DNA from: Candidatus Aminicenantota bacterium
Lineage (GTDB): Bacteria > Acidobacteriota > Aminicenantia > Aminicenantales > Aminicenantaceae
Assembly (NCBI GenBank): GCA_030669305.1
Contig: DAOVDU010000006.1
Location: 1-46,989, forward strand
DNA length: 46,989 nt
Direction: 5' to 3'
A program made the position numbers and the translations under genes. Positions 1 through 8,825 of the stretch are shown piece after piece; the stretch's first letter is position 1, and every line of letters starts with the position of its first letter. Below the pieces are notes generated by a model. It was not told the origin of the DNA and did no database searches. It saw nothing but the letters and a program-made list of their open reading frames with translations.

Positions 1-2
1 CT

Positions 3-102
3 CGTCATTCCCACGAAGCTTGTGCCTGCGGAGGCAGGTAGTGGGAATCCAGTATTTCTGGCTACTTCAGGCTTCTGGATTCCCGCTTCCGCGGGAATGA
101 CG
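3..102. repeat. Palindromic intergenic repeat (CTGGATTCCCGC type)
   Basis: Two nested inverted pairs are visible: CGTCATTCCC (3-12) with GGGAATGACG (93-102), and GGGAATCCAG (43-52) with CTGGATTCCC (75-84). A small side hairpin, CCTGC-GGAG-GCAGG, sits near 25-38. The whole unit can fold into a branched stem. Similar CTGGATTCCCGC palindromes are dispersed in many bacterial genomes as REP/MITE-like elements; that assignment is general knowledge, not tested here. In the rest of the spacer up to the first gene (103-319) I see only the TTTGAG heptamers and a possible promoter. Confidence 0.75.
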
Positions 103-184
103 GTCATCTTTGCGACATCACATAGATGACAGGACACTAGGGTGCTTCCCGTTGCAGATTTGTCAGCTCAAATTTTAACCTAGC

Positions 185-204
185 TTTGAGCTTTGAGTTT
201 TGAG
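185..204. repeat. TTTGAG heptamer repeat
   Basis: TTTGAG occurs three times at an exact 7-nt spacing (185, 192, 199). The same word and spacing recur at 39966-39992. It is one of several heptamer-word arrays found only between genes in this window. Confidence 0.6.
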
Positions 205-240
205 TTAAAAAGGCGGAACAGATTGTAGACGTAATTTTGA

Positions 241-269
241 TTGACTTTCAATTTTTCTTTTGATAAAAG
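241..269 (+). promoter_or_regulatory. Possible sigma70-type promoter for the STAS gene operon
   Basis: TTGACT at 241-246 is followed after 17 nt by TAAAAG at 264-269. The predicted start of transcription lies about 45 nt before the STAS gene. The -10 box is weak, so this is only a candidate. Confidence 0.3.
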
Positions 270-319
270 CTAAATAAGAAGGGAAGATATCTAAAACAAG
301 CGAAAAAAAGGTAAAAAAG

Positions 320-667
320 ATGGAAATAAATGCAAGAGAAAAAAGCAATGTCGTTATTTTTGACATAGAGGGTGAAATCAGAAGATCGGATTTAACTGAT
401 GTGACTCTACATCAACTTGTCAAAGATCAATTGGATGATGGAAAAAGAAACATCCTCCTCAATTTTAGGAATGTTGAATTCATCGACAGCTTTGGAGTGG
501 GAGAGATTTTAGCCAGCTATATTTCTACCCATAATTTAGGGGGAAAGCTGAAGATCGCAAAAATATCGAAAAAACTCTATATCATCTTTCAGGTCACAAT
601 GCTTACAAAAGTCTTTGAAATCTTCGATGATGAAGATGTGGCATTGGATAGCTATTTTAAAGATTAA
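320..667 (+). CDS. STAS-domain anti-sigma factor antagonist (SpoIIAA/RsbV-like)
   Basis: This 115-residue protein is a single STAS domain. Family members bind an anti-sigma kinase when unphosphorylated and release the sigma factor, and are switched off by serine phosphorylation. The motif DSFGVGEIL at residues 56-64 matches the family's DSSGLG phosphorylation loop; the usual phospho-acceptor is retained as S57, while the second serine is replaced by phenylalanine. No cognate serine kinase (RsbW-like) is visible nearby. A PP2C phosphatase of the RsbU type lies three genes downstream on the same strand, which supports a partner-switching role. The gene between them and this one encodes a nucleotide-carrier relative. 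The start ATG has only a weak upstream purine stretch. Confidence 0.88.
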   Translation: MEINAREKSNVVIFDIEGEIRRSDLTDVTLHQLVKDQLDDGKRNILLNFRNVEFIDSFGVGEILASYISTHNLGGKLKIAKISKKLYIIFQVTMLTKVFEIFDDEDVALDSYFKD

Positions 668-702
668 TACTCATTGCAATCCTTTAACACCAGAGTCATT
701 CT

Positions 703-3195
703 ATGGCTAAAAATCGCCCATATAAAATTTTATCGCGTATTATAGAGATCAAACCAGGGGAAAAAAATATCTCCCTCCTCCTCTTTTTTTATTTTTTTCT
801 TATCATGGCCCCATACTACATTATTAAATCTGTTAGAGATGCACAATATTTAATTGTGAAGGGATCGAAGGAACTTCCAATTGCCTACCTGTTAACAGCG
901 TTAATAATGGGATTTTTTGTTGCTTTTTATTCCAAGCTTCAAATCAAGGTTCAAAGACACGTTTTAATAATCTCCAGCCTCATTTTTTTCATTTCTACTT
1001 GTTTCCTTTCAGGATTGTTTTTCATAAAAGAGTTACCTTGGATGCCTCTAGTTTTTTGGATATGGGCGAACATTTTTATCGTAGTCCTTGTGACACAATT
1101 CTGGATATTAGTTAACGATATTTTCAATCCGAGGGAAGCCAAAAGGCTGATCGGATTTTTTGGCAGTGGAGGAATATTGGGAGGTGTTTTTGGCGGATTG
1201 CTGACTGGTTTTTTAGGTTTCAATTCCCCTGACTCTCTTCTTTTTATAGCTACCGGGATACTTATAATCAGTGTTTTTATCGTTAATTATATATTCATTT
1301 GGCAAAGGAAAAGGATATCTACAGAAGATAGAGCCGAGAAAAAAGATGATGAAAACAAGGAGGGAGCACCTAAAGTAGGTTTTAAAGATTGCTTTGATAC
1401 TGTAAGAAGAAATTACTATTTAAAGCTTCTGGCAGCAGTGGTGACAATAACATTTGTTGTGTCAACCTTGATTGATTGGCAGTATAAAAGTGTAATTGAT
1501 ATCAAGATACATGCGAATGATATGACATTCTTTTTTGGATATTTAAATGCAGCAATGTTGGTTTTTCCTTTTTTTGTTCAACTTTTAATGACAAGCAGTC
1601 TTATCAAACGTTTTGGTATCCGTTTTGCAATCATGGTTTATCCTCTGATATTACTCATTTGTTCTTTAGGAATTGCTGCTTCTCCAGGTCTTATATTTGC
1701 TGTCATCATCAAAGGCAGCGATAAAAGCCTTTCTTTTTCCCTAAACCAGTCTGTAAGAGAGCTTCTATATATACCTATCTCATCAGAGCTCAAATACAAA
1801 GCAAAAATATTCATCGATATGTTTCTCACTAGGTTCGCCAAAGTCATCGGAGCATTAATACTTTTGATCTTTTTCTTTCTCAATCTTAACTGGGATGACA
1901 GAGTCCAAGTTGTGAGTGCTATTATCGTTGTTTTTATTTTGGCATGGGCATTCCTTAATCTGAAGGTTAGCAAAGAATACACGAATACTGTAAAACAAAA
2001 ATTAGAGATGAAATGGGAGAGAGCAGATAGATTAGTGGCTGAAAAGGTGGATCTTAATTATACAAAATTGGTCTTTGATACTTTAGAAAGCAAGAATCGA
2101 AGTTCAGTCTTGTATGCTATGCATCTCTTCGATTTGATAAAACAGGATAAACTTAGCTCTGAAGTTAAAAAATTAATCTCTTATAAATTAGATGAAGTAA
2201 GGGTCTCTTCATTGGGTGCGCTTTTTGAGGGTGGGGAAACATCTCTAGGTCCTGAGACTGATGATTATATCAGTGAAGAGGTTTTGGAAAAAGAGGTTAA
2301 AGAAATAATGTCCCTGGACGTTTATCAGAAAGTGATGGAGGACTATTTTGAAAAAGTCTTGGTCGATAAAAGTAAAGAGTCTGAGACAGCGAAGATGGAA
2401 GCGGCCAAAGCCATAGGTATGATGGAATCTCATTCTCCTCTTGCCCAGAAACTTGAAGAATTCCTCCGGGATGAATCGCCGGAGGTGAGCAGATATGCTA
2501 TTGAAAGCGCAGCCAGGCTGAGGAAAAGAGAGCATGTTCCCGCCTTAATCCAGAAGTTACACAGCCCTTTTACCAGGGAAGATGCCAGTGCCGCCCTTGA
2601 AAAATACGGCTCAAGAGTTATTGGTACTCTGGCAGACTATTTAGGAGATTCTGAAGAGGATATTGAATTGCGAAAAGGAGCAGCCTCAGTTTTGGCACGC
2701 ATCGGGACTCAAGAGGCTGCTGATTTCCTTACTTGGGTACTGACAGAAAATAAGGGAGATATAGATATTGAACTCATAGATGCTCTGGATAGGATTCGGT
2801 CCGAAAGACCTGATGTTCAATTCCAAGAAGGGATCGTGACGACTAAAATTGCTGAATTAATAAAGAAACACTTCCATATTCTTATTGATTTTTATGATTC
2901 AAAATTAATGGAGGAAAAGCAAAAGATGAGTGAAAACTTGCCGAAAAATCTGACAGTTTCTTTGATGAATATTTTTAAATTGTTGGGACTCATTTATCCC
3001 CATGAAGATATCAATAAAGCTTATCAGAATAGAAAGACTGGAACAAAGGAATCAATGGCTTATGCAGTGGAGCTTCTTGATAACACTTTGCAGAAAGAGA
3101 TAAAGGATGTCATTTTTCCGCTTGTTGAGGAGCTTTCTCTTGAGGAAAGAGTGAAGAGGTGCCGAGGCCTTTTAAAAGGGTTTCCAATTCTATAG
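703..3195 (+). CDS. NTT/TLC-type (Npt1/Npt2 family) membrane carrier with HEAT-like C-terminus, copy 1
   Basis: The first ~425 of 830 residues are strongly hydrophobic with roughly a dozen membrane segments. The region includes the conserved-looking stretch VTQFWILVNDIFNPREAK (about 130-147) and a glycine-rich GFFGSGGILGGVFGG, as in the ATP/ADP translocase (NTT) family of the MFS superfamily. From about residue 455 the protein is soluble and helical, with HEAT-like repeats clearest at 577-680. NTT carriers of intracellular bacteria import or exchange nucleotides, but free-living relatives fused to HEAT repeats exist and their substrates are mostly unknown. The next gene is a full-length paralogue 9 bp away. 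Position between a STAS protein and an RsbU-like phosphatase suggests a sensory or regulatory use. Nucleotide transport is not shown by the sequence. Confidence 0.8.
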   Translation: MAKNRPYKILSRIIEIKPGEKNISLLLFFYFFLIMAPYYIIKSVRDAQYLIVKGSKELPIAYLLTALIMGFFVAFYSKLQIKVQRHVLIISSLIFFISTCFLSGLFFIKELPWMPLVFWIWANIFIVVLVTQFWILVNDIFNPREAKRLIGFFGSGGILGGVFGGLLTGFLGFNSPDSLLFIATGILIISVFIVNYIFIWQRKRISTEDRAEKKDDENKEGAPKVGFKDCFDTVRRNYYLKLLAAVVTITFVVSTLIDWQYKSVIDIKIHANDMTFFFGYLNAAMLVFPFFVQLLMTSSLIKRFGIRFAIMVYPLILLICSLGIAASPGLIFAVIIKGSDKSLSFSLNQSVRELLYIPISSELKYKAKIFIDMFLTRFAKVIGALILLIFFFLNLNWDDRVQVVSAIIVVFILAWAFLNLKVSKEYTNTVKQKLEMKWERADRLVAEKVDLNYTKLVFDTLESKNRSSVLYAMHLFDLIKQDKLSSEVKKLISYKLDEVRVSSLGALFEGGETSLGPETDDYISEEVLEKEVKEIMSLDVYQKVMEDYFEKVLVDKSKESETAKMEAAKAIGMMESHSPLAQKLEEFLRDESPEVSRYAIESAARLRKREHVPALIQKLHSPFTREDASAALEKYGSRVIGTLADYLGDSEEDIELRKGAASVLARIGTQEAADFLTWVLTENKGDIDIELIDALDRIRSERPDVQFQEGIVTTKIAELIKKHFHILIDFYDSKLMEEKQKMSENLPKNLTVSLMNIFKLLGLIYPHEDINKAYQNRKTGTKESMAYAVELLDNTLQKEIKDVIFPLVEELSLEERVKRCRGLLKGFPIL

Positions 3196-3204
3196 ATTAG
3201 TGGT

Positions 3205-5688
3205 ATGGCAAAGAACCGAGCTCATAAAATTTTATCACGCTTTGTTGATGTTAGACCTGAAGAAACTTCTACTTCAGTGCTGTTGTTTTTTTATTTTTTC
3301 TTGATCACTTCTTCTGCCTACATCATTAAACCTGTCAAAATTTCTCTTTTTCTGCAATGGCTCAAACCTGATGATCTTCCTTATGCCTATCTTTTAACAG
3401 CTCTGCTTATAGGCTTTGTGGTCTCTTTAAACTATAAGTTGTTGCATGTAATGAAGAGAGAGCTATACATATCTATCAGTTTGGCATTTTTTATTTCTAA
3501 TCTGCTCCTATTCTGGCTGCTCTTTAAACTTCAGTGGCCGTGGCTTTCTATGATTTACTGGTTTTGGGCAGATATATTTACTGTAACCTCAGTCACTCAA
3601 TTCTGGATTTTAATCAATGATATCTATAATCCTCGACAAGCAAAAAAATTGGTTGGATTTTTAGTTAGTGGAGGACTTTTGGGTGGAGTTGCAGGATCTC
3701 TTCTTGCCACTTTTTTTGCGAAAAGCTTTGGAACCGAAAATCTGCTTTTAGCTTGCCCTATTTTACTGGCCTTTTGTTTGTTAGTCGTCAAGCTTGTACA
3801 TAAAATCATTCGAATAGAAAAAAGAGAAGAGCCCGAGATATCACCTGAGAAGGTAAAACCAAAAGTTGGATACATCAAGAGTTTCCACTTGTTAAGAAAG
3901 AATCGTCATTTAATGATCATGAGCGGGATTATGGCTACGGCCATTATTGTAACGACTCTAATTGATTTTCAGTTTAATACTATCGTTAAAATGACCTATA
4001 AAAATACAGATTTGAGGACTGCTTTTCTGGGCACTTTTTTTACCGTATTGCTTATTTTTTCCTCTTTGCTTCATATTTTTTTAACCAACCGCATCCTGAA
4101 AAATTTTGGAATCCGTATCGCTCTTGTAATTGCCCCCTTGTTTTTATTGATCGGCGCTGGTGCGATTTTCTTGGTACCTCTAATTCCATTGGTTTATTGG
4201 GCTGTCATCATTAAAGGCACTGACAAAAGCCTAGCTCATTCACTCAGCCAATCTGTCAGGGAGCTGCTGTATATACCAATTCCTCCTGACATTAAGTATA
4301 GAGCGAAAGTATTCATCGATATGTTTGTAAACAAATTTGCTAAAGGCTTAGGAGCTCTTCTTCTTCTTCTGTTTTTTTCAGTCCTGCATTTTACTTTAAA
4401 ACAAATTAGCCTCATCACGATCGTTGTTATCCTTTTTTGGATTCTGTTCAATTTGATGATTACCAGAGAATATGTAAGTATTGTGAAGAAAAACTTGAAG
4501 ATTAAATGGCAAGATGCTGATAAATTTGTAAGTGAGAATATTGATGTTGATATGACAAAGTTGGTCTTTGATACGCTCCAAAGCAAGAAAAGAAGTTCGG
4601 TTTTGTATGCTATGAATCTTTTTGATCTTGTCAAAAGAGAAGGGATGAGCCCTGAACTGAAAAAGATAATCTCATACAAATCTGATGAAATAAGAGCTGG
4701 TTCTATGGATTCACTTCTAGAATTGGATGGAGAAGTATTAATCCCGGAAATTGATGATGTTCTGGAAGATGAGAGCCTTGATACTCAAATTAAGGAAATC
4801 ATGTCCCTGGATGTTTATCAGGAGCTAATGCAGGAAAAGATCGATAGGATAGTAGGGGAAGCAAGCAAGGAGCCAGAGGTTTCCAGGATGGAGGCAGCCA
4901 AGGTCCTGGGAATGATGAAGCCAACCTCAAACCTTATTCATGATCTTAGTAAACTGCTTAGGGATGAATCGCCAGAAGTGGTTAGCTATGCAATTGAGAG
5001 TGCTGGAAGGCTAAAAAAGAGGGAGCTTGTACATCTCATTATTCAACAGTTGAGTAAGCCCACTACTTACCGGGTGGCCAGCAAGGCTTTGGTAGAATAT
5101 GGAGTTAAGATTATAGGGACGTTAAAGGATTATTTGGGGGACTCTGAAGAAGATATTCATATACGAAAAGCCATTCCTGACATCCTGGTCAGAATAGGTT
5201 CTCAAAAAGCAGCGGATTTATTGGCTTTAGAATTAAAAAAGAAGAGAAAAGATGTAGAGGCTGAAATCATCGAAGCTATGTATAAAATGAGATCTAAAAA
5301 CTCGCAACTCCTGTTTCAGAAAAAGATAATATTACCTGAAATAATTCAAAAAATAAAAAAGAGTTACCTGATTTTGATAGAAATGAATGATTTAATGGCA
5401 GATGAAAAAAAAGCGCATTTGGCTACAGATTTAGAGAATAGTTTAGCTCTCTCTCTCAAACATATTTTTGAATTGATAAGTTTAATCTATCCCCGGGAGG
5501 ATATCATTAGGGCCTATCAAAATATTTGTACTGGAACAAAAAAATCAATTGACTATTCTATCGAGCTTCTTGACAACATGTTAAGAAAAGAAATAAAGGA
5601 GGTTCTTCTGCCCTTGATTGATGATATTCCTTTTGAAGATAAAGTCAGGAAATGTAGAAAAATGCTTAAGATTTTAGAAAAAGCTTAA
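3205..5688 (+). CDS. NTT/TLC-type membrane carrier with HEAT-like C-terminus, copy 2
   Basis: This 827-residue protein is a tandem paralogue of the preceding gene, collinear over its whole length. Shared landmarks are VTQFWILINDIYNPRQAK in the membrane half, the junction segment KLVFDTLQSKKRSSVLYAM near 455, and the HEAT-like block with LRDESPEV and DYLGDSEEDI. The charge pattern early in the protein differs: copy 1 has KSVRDAQ where copy 2 has KPVKISL, so the two may not share a substrate. The two copies could form a heterodimer or act at different conditions; this is inference. It starts 9 bp after copy 1 stops, so both are almost certainly cotranscribed. No ribosome-binding site is obvious, which suggests translational coupling. 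Confidence 0.8.
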   Translation: MAKNRAHKILSRFVDVRPEETSTSVLLFFYFFLITSSAYIIKPVKISLFLQWLKPDDLPYAYLLTALLIGFVVSLNYKLLHVMKRELYISISLAFFISNLLLFWLLFKLQWPWLSMIYWFWADIFTVTSVTQFWILINDIYNPRQAKKLVGFLVSGGLLGGVAGSLLATFFAKSFGTENLLLACPILLAFCLLVVKLVHKIIRIEKREEPEISPEKVKPKVGYIKSFHLLRKNRHLMIMSGIMATAIIVTTLIDFQFNTIVKMTYKNTDLRTAFLGTFFTVLLIFSSLLHIFLTNRILKNFGIRIALVIAPLFLLIGAGAIFLVPLIPLVYWAVIIKGTDKSLAHSLSQSVRELLYIPIPPDIKYRAKVFIDMFVNKFAKGLGALLLLLFFSVLHFTLKQISLITIVVILFWILFNLMITREYVSIVKKNLKIKWQDADKFVSENIDVDMTKLVFDTLQSKKRSSVLYAMNLFDLVKREGMSPELKKIISYKSDEIRAGSMDSLLELDGEVLIPEIDDVLEDESLDTQIKEIMSLDVYQELMQEKIDRIVGEASKEPEVSRMEAAKVLGMMKPTSNLIHDLSKLLRDESPEVVSYAIESAGRLKKRELVHLIIQQLSKPTTYRVASKALVEYGVKIIGTLKDYLGDSEEDIHIRKAIPDILVRIGSQKAADLLALELKKKRKDVEAEIIEAMYKMRSKNSQLLFQKKIILPEIIQKIKKSYLILIEMNDLMADEKKAHLATDLENSLALSLKHIFELISLIYPREDIIRAYQNICTGTKKSIDYSIELLDNMLRKEIKEVLLPLIDDIPFEDKVRKCRKMLKILEKA

Positions 5689-5693
5689 TTTTC

Positions 5694-5723
5694 TTGAAAT
5701 CTTCCGCCTTTTAAGATTATAAT
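5694..5723 (+). promoter_or_regulatory. Candidate promoter for the FHA-GAF-PP2C gene
   Basis: TTGAAA at 5694-5699 and a perfect TATAAT at 5718-5723 are separated by 18 nt. The -10 box ends only 17 nt before the ATG at 5741, so the leader would be about 10 nt and has no ribosome-binding site. This would allow the phosphatase to be expressed separately from the carrier genes. Confidence 0.5.
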
Positions 5724-5740
5724 CAAAACAGCGAACTCAG

Positions 5741-7417
5741 ATGCCAATACTTTATGTTTATCCAAAAAAGGGAGAATTTTTTCGTTTTCCTCTCAAAAAG
5801 AAAAAGATATCTGTAGGGAGGTCTGCTGACAATGATATCTCCATTCATGATCCATTTAGTTCAGGGCATCATGCCCTTATTTATCCTTCAGAAACAGGGT
5901 ATGTGGTTCGAGATAACAACAGCAAAAATGGAACTTTTCTGAACGGTAATAAAATTTCTTCTGAGACCGAACTTAATAAAGGAGATGAAATCCTTATCGG
6001 TTCTACAAGAATTATCTTCAATAAGGAACTTTCGACAAATGTTGAAGTCACAGATGGTCCGTCCTCCTCTGCAAATATTAATACCATAATGCATCTTGAA
6101 GAAATTCTGAAGAAGCCTGATATCAGTACAACAATAAAAGCTGCCGCAAAACCTTTTGATATAGAAAGGATTAAATCAGAGCATAGATCTTTCTCCGCCA
6201 TAAGTGAAGTCAGTAAAGCTTTGATTCTTCATATGCCTCTAAACGAACTTTTAGAGCACATCATGGATCTAATTATGGAGAATCTTCCTATGGACAGAGG
6301 AATTATGATGCTGAAAGAAGGCAATCCTGCTCAACTCATTTCAAAAGTAGTTCGTATTAATAACAAGAAGCTTTTAAATCGAAAGATTAAGGTGAGCCAG
6401 AGTATTATCAATATGGCTGTTAATAAACATTCTGCAGTCTTGGCTTCTGATGTCCAAGCTGATCCGCGTTTCAAAGCTCAGGAGAGTATAATTAAATTAA
6501 ACATCCATTCTGCAATGTGTGTTCCTTTATGGAATAATAAGGAGATTATCGGAATCATCTATTCTGACCGAATATCCATTCTTGAGAAATTCTCTGATGA
6601 GGACCTGAGGCTTCTGACTCTTTTGTCCAATTTGGCTGCGGTCAAGATTGAAAATGCTAAACTTATCGACCAATCCATCGAGAAAGAAAAAATGGAAAAG
6701 GAGCTTTCTTTAGCTTCCCAAATTCAGAAAGACTTTCTTCCGAAGGAAAATCCCAGTTGTAAAAACTTTGAGATTGCCGGCAACAACATCCCCTGTTATC
6801 AAGTCGGTGGTGATTATTATGATTTTATCTCTATCGATGCTTCACGCTTGGGGATTATTGTTGCTGATGTTTCTGGGAAAGGAGTGAGTGCTTCCCTTCT
6901 CATGGCCTCTTTGAGGGCCGCTCTTCATTCGGATATCCATCCTCAATACAAATTAGAGAAAATGGCTGCAAAACTGAACGATTTTGTCCACCGGAGTTCT
7001 TCTATCAATAGCTTTATTACGTTTTTCTTTTGTGAATTTGACAAAAAAAGTGGCGAGTTAAGATATATCAATGCCGGACATAACCCTCCATTAATATTCG
7101 ATAAAAAAGGGAAAATCCATCGTTTGGAAAGCTGCGGTTTATGTTTAGGTATGTTTCCTTCTCAAGTTTATGAAGCAAGAAAAGTGACTTTAAATGCAGG
7201 AGATACGGCCGTTATTTTTACAGATGGAATTACTGAAAGCAGGAATAAGGAAAATAAAGATTTCGAAGAGGGAGGACTTATAAAAGCTATACGGAAGCAC
7301 TCCAAATTGTCTGCACAGAAGCTTCTGGAAAAAATATATGAGGAACTCGATTCATTCACTTCTGGTACCGATCAAATGGACGATATGACTCTTGTTATCA
7401 TTAAGAGAGTCTCTTAA
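5741..7417 (+). CDS. FHA-GAF-PP2C (SpoIIE/RsbU-type) serine phosphatase
   Basis: This is a soluble 558-residue, three-domain regulator. An FHA domain (about 22-75) shows the phosphothreonine-binding landmarks VGRS, SGHH and NGTFLNG. A GAF sensor domain spans about 155-305. A PP2C-type phosphatase occupies about 330-556, with metal-binding acidic motifs GGDYYDF (D358), DVSGKG (D376), TDGITE (D495) and DQMDDMT (D547/D548) all intact. Such enzymes dephosphorylate a STAS anti-sigma antagonist, and the STAS gene upstream on the same strand is the obvious candidate substrate. The FHA domain suggests input from a serine/threonine kinase not present in the window. It ends 4 bp from the converging DUF4340 gene. 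Confidence 0.9.
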   Translation: MPILYVYPKKGEFFRFPLKKKKISVGRSADNDISIHDPFSSGHHALIYPSETGYVVRDNNSKNGTFLNGNKISSETELNKGDEILIGSTRIIFNKELSTNVEVTDGPSSSANINTIMHLEEILKKPDISTTIKAAAKPFDIERIKSEHRSFSAISEVSKALILHMPLNELLEHIMDLIMENLPMDRGIMMLKEGNPAQLISKVVRINNKKLLNRKIKVSQSIINMAVNKHSAVLASDVQADPRFKAQESIIKLNIHSAMCVPLWNNKEIIGIIYSDRISILEKFSDEDLRLLTLLSNLAAVKIENAKLIDQSIEKEKMEKELSLASQIQKDFLPKENPSCKNFEIAGNNIPCYQVGGDYYDFISIDASRLGIIVADVSGKGVSASLLMASLRAALHSDIHPQYKLEKMAAKLNDFVHRSSSINSFITFFFCEFDKKSGELRYINAGHNPPLIFDKKGKIHRLESCGLCLGMFPSQVYEARKVTLNAGDTAVIFTDGITESRNKENKDFEEGGLIKAIRKHSKLSAQKLLEKIYEELDSFTSGTDQMDDMTLVIIKRVS

Positions 7418-7421
7418 TGAT

Positions 7422-8825
7422 TTAAAAATATCCGGGAAGGGCTTCGCTCTCAATCAGATTTTTTAACGCCATTAGGTTTTCTTCTTTCATCTTCCAATCT
7501 TTGAGGTCTTTGGGAAATTCTTCAAGAAGGGCTGAATCCACCTTAAAGAGATACTCGAACCTTGTGTTTTTCACCACCACCTGATTTGCTTCTTTATCTT
7601 CTGAACCTATAAGGATTGTGATTTCTTTGACCTTTTCTTCTTCCTCCTCCACCCAGATTTGGACTCTGGCTTGTGGACTATCCAGCCCATAATCTTTTAA
7701 GTTTAAAGGAGGATCTATGAATTCAGTGGCTTCCAGGTTTTCGATCTTCCGGATAAAAGTTTCGATTTTATTCTTGTCAGCCTCCTCTTTATCTTGTGAT
7801 TCAAAATGCCATTTATTTTCCTCATCTTTTACCAATGTCAGGGTTATGTTTCCTTTCTTGATGTGGAGTCTATTGACTTCCCAGGAGTAAAAATTGGCGA
7901 CTTCTTTCTCTCTTAATTCCTCTGCCTTTTTTTCCAGGTCAGAGATGATGGAATCTTCTATTTCAACGATTTTAGGAGAAAGTGAGGTGGTTGCATATAC
8001 TTTTTCATCGTCTTTGTGGATGAAAAAAGTCACTTCCTGGTTTGAAAGAGGTATGGACAGGGAAACTTCATAATCTGCCTGGTCAAGTCCGTAGTTTTTA
8101 ATCTCTTCTTTTGTCTTTTCCTCAGAAACAAACTCCTTTGCCTTTAAATTAGATAGAGAATAAAGGATGTCATTGATCTTGTTGCTCTTGACAAGAGCTT
8201 TGACAGGTTTTTTTAGGAACCATTCTTCTTCTTTTTTTAAAGCCTCCCATTGAATTTTTTTGGCGCTAAGTTTTATGCTTTTTGCCTCATCTGTTTCGAA
8301 TTTGAAAATATCTTTATGCCGAAAATCAAAGACGCTTTTCTCCAGCAGATTTTTGAGTGAACTTGAGAGGAGGACTACCCTTGTCTCATTTTCTCTTTTT
8401 GCAAAGTAGGTATTATCTAAAGGGTTTTCCATGCCAATGAGGATTTTTACCTGCGGTTCTTTGTCTTTGAAGTAGAGGCATATTTCTTTTTTTGGAATGC
8501 CGTATTTTTCCAGGGCTGCTGGTTCTTCATCAACGACTCTTTCGATTCTGAGATCAGCAAACTCCTCAGCTAATTGGTTGACCTCGTATTTATCAGCCTT
8601 AGCTTCAAGCGGTTTAATGATAAGCCATTCTCCTTCAGCATTTTTTTGGAATTCAAGTGTTTCATCCTCTTTCTTGTAGATGATTTTCTGGACACTCTCT
8701 GAAGAAAGGGTAACCAGCTTTTCTTTAGCATGCTCATCGTTTTTGCTTTTGGATTCAAAAAGAAAAATATAAGCCATTAAAACTAAAAAAACGACAAAGA
8801 GAATAATAGTGGTTTTGAATTTCAT
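7422..8825 (-). CDS. DUF4340 domain protein, last gene of the Gld-like ABC operon
   Basis: This 467-residue protein has one N-terminal membrane anchor (about residues 5-24, FKTTIILFVVFLVLMAYIFL). The rest is a charged extracytoplasmic region with repeated segments of the form EKYGIPKKE / KNYGLDQAD / KDYGLDSPQ, each followed by a beta-rich stretch. This internal repetition is typical of DUF4340. Genes of this family usually sit beside GldG-like proteins, as here. The start codon overlaps the stop of the GldG-like gene by 4 bp (ATGA), so translation is coupled. Its molecular role is unknown. It converges on the PP2C gene with a 4-bp gap and no visible terminator. Confidence 0.85.
   Translation of the reverse strand: MKFKTTIILFVVFLVLMAYIFLFESKSKNDEHAKEKLVTLSSESVQKIIYKKEDETLEFQKNAEGEWLIIKPLEAKADKYEVNQLAEEFADLRIERVVDEEPAALEKYGIPKKEICLYFKDKEPQVKILIGMENPLDNTYFAKRENETRVVLLSSSLKNLLEKSVFDFRHKDIFKFETDEAKSIKLSAKKIQWEALKKEEEWFLKKPVKALVKSNKINDILYSLSNLKAKEFVSEEKTKEEIKNYGLDQADYEVSLSIPLSNQEVTFFIHKDDEKVYATTSLSPKIVEIEDSIISDLEKKAEELREKEVANFYSWEVNRLHIKKGNITLTLVKDEENKWHFESQDKEEADKNKIETFIRKIENLEATEFIDPPLNLKDYGLDSPQARVQIWVEEEEEKVKEITILIGSEDKEANQVVVKNTRFEYLFKVDSALLEEFPKDLKDWKMKEENLMALKNLIESEALPGYF

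Noticed and set aside
4236-4679. 147-codon minus-strand frame inside the second carrier gene
   Set aside because: It is a shadow of the plus-strand membrane protein; the composition is serine/leucine-rich without motif.
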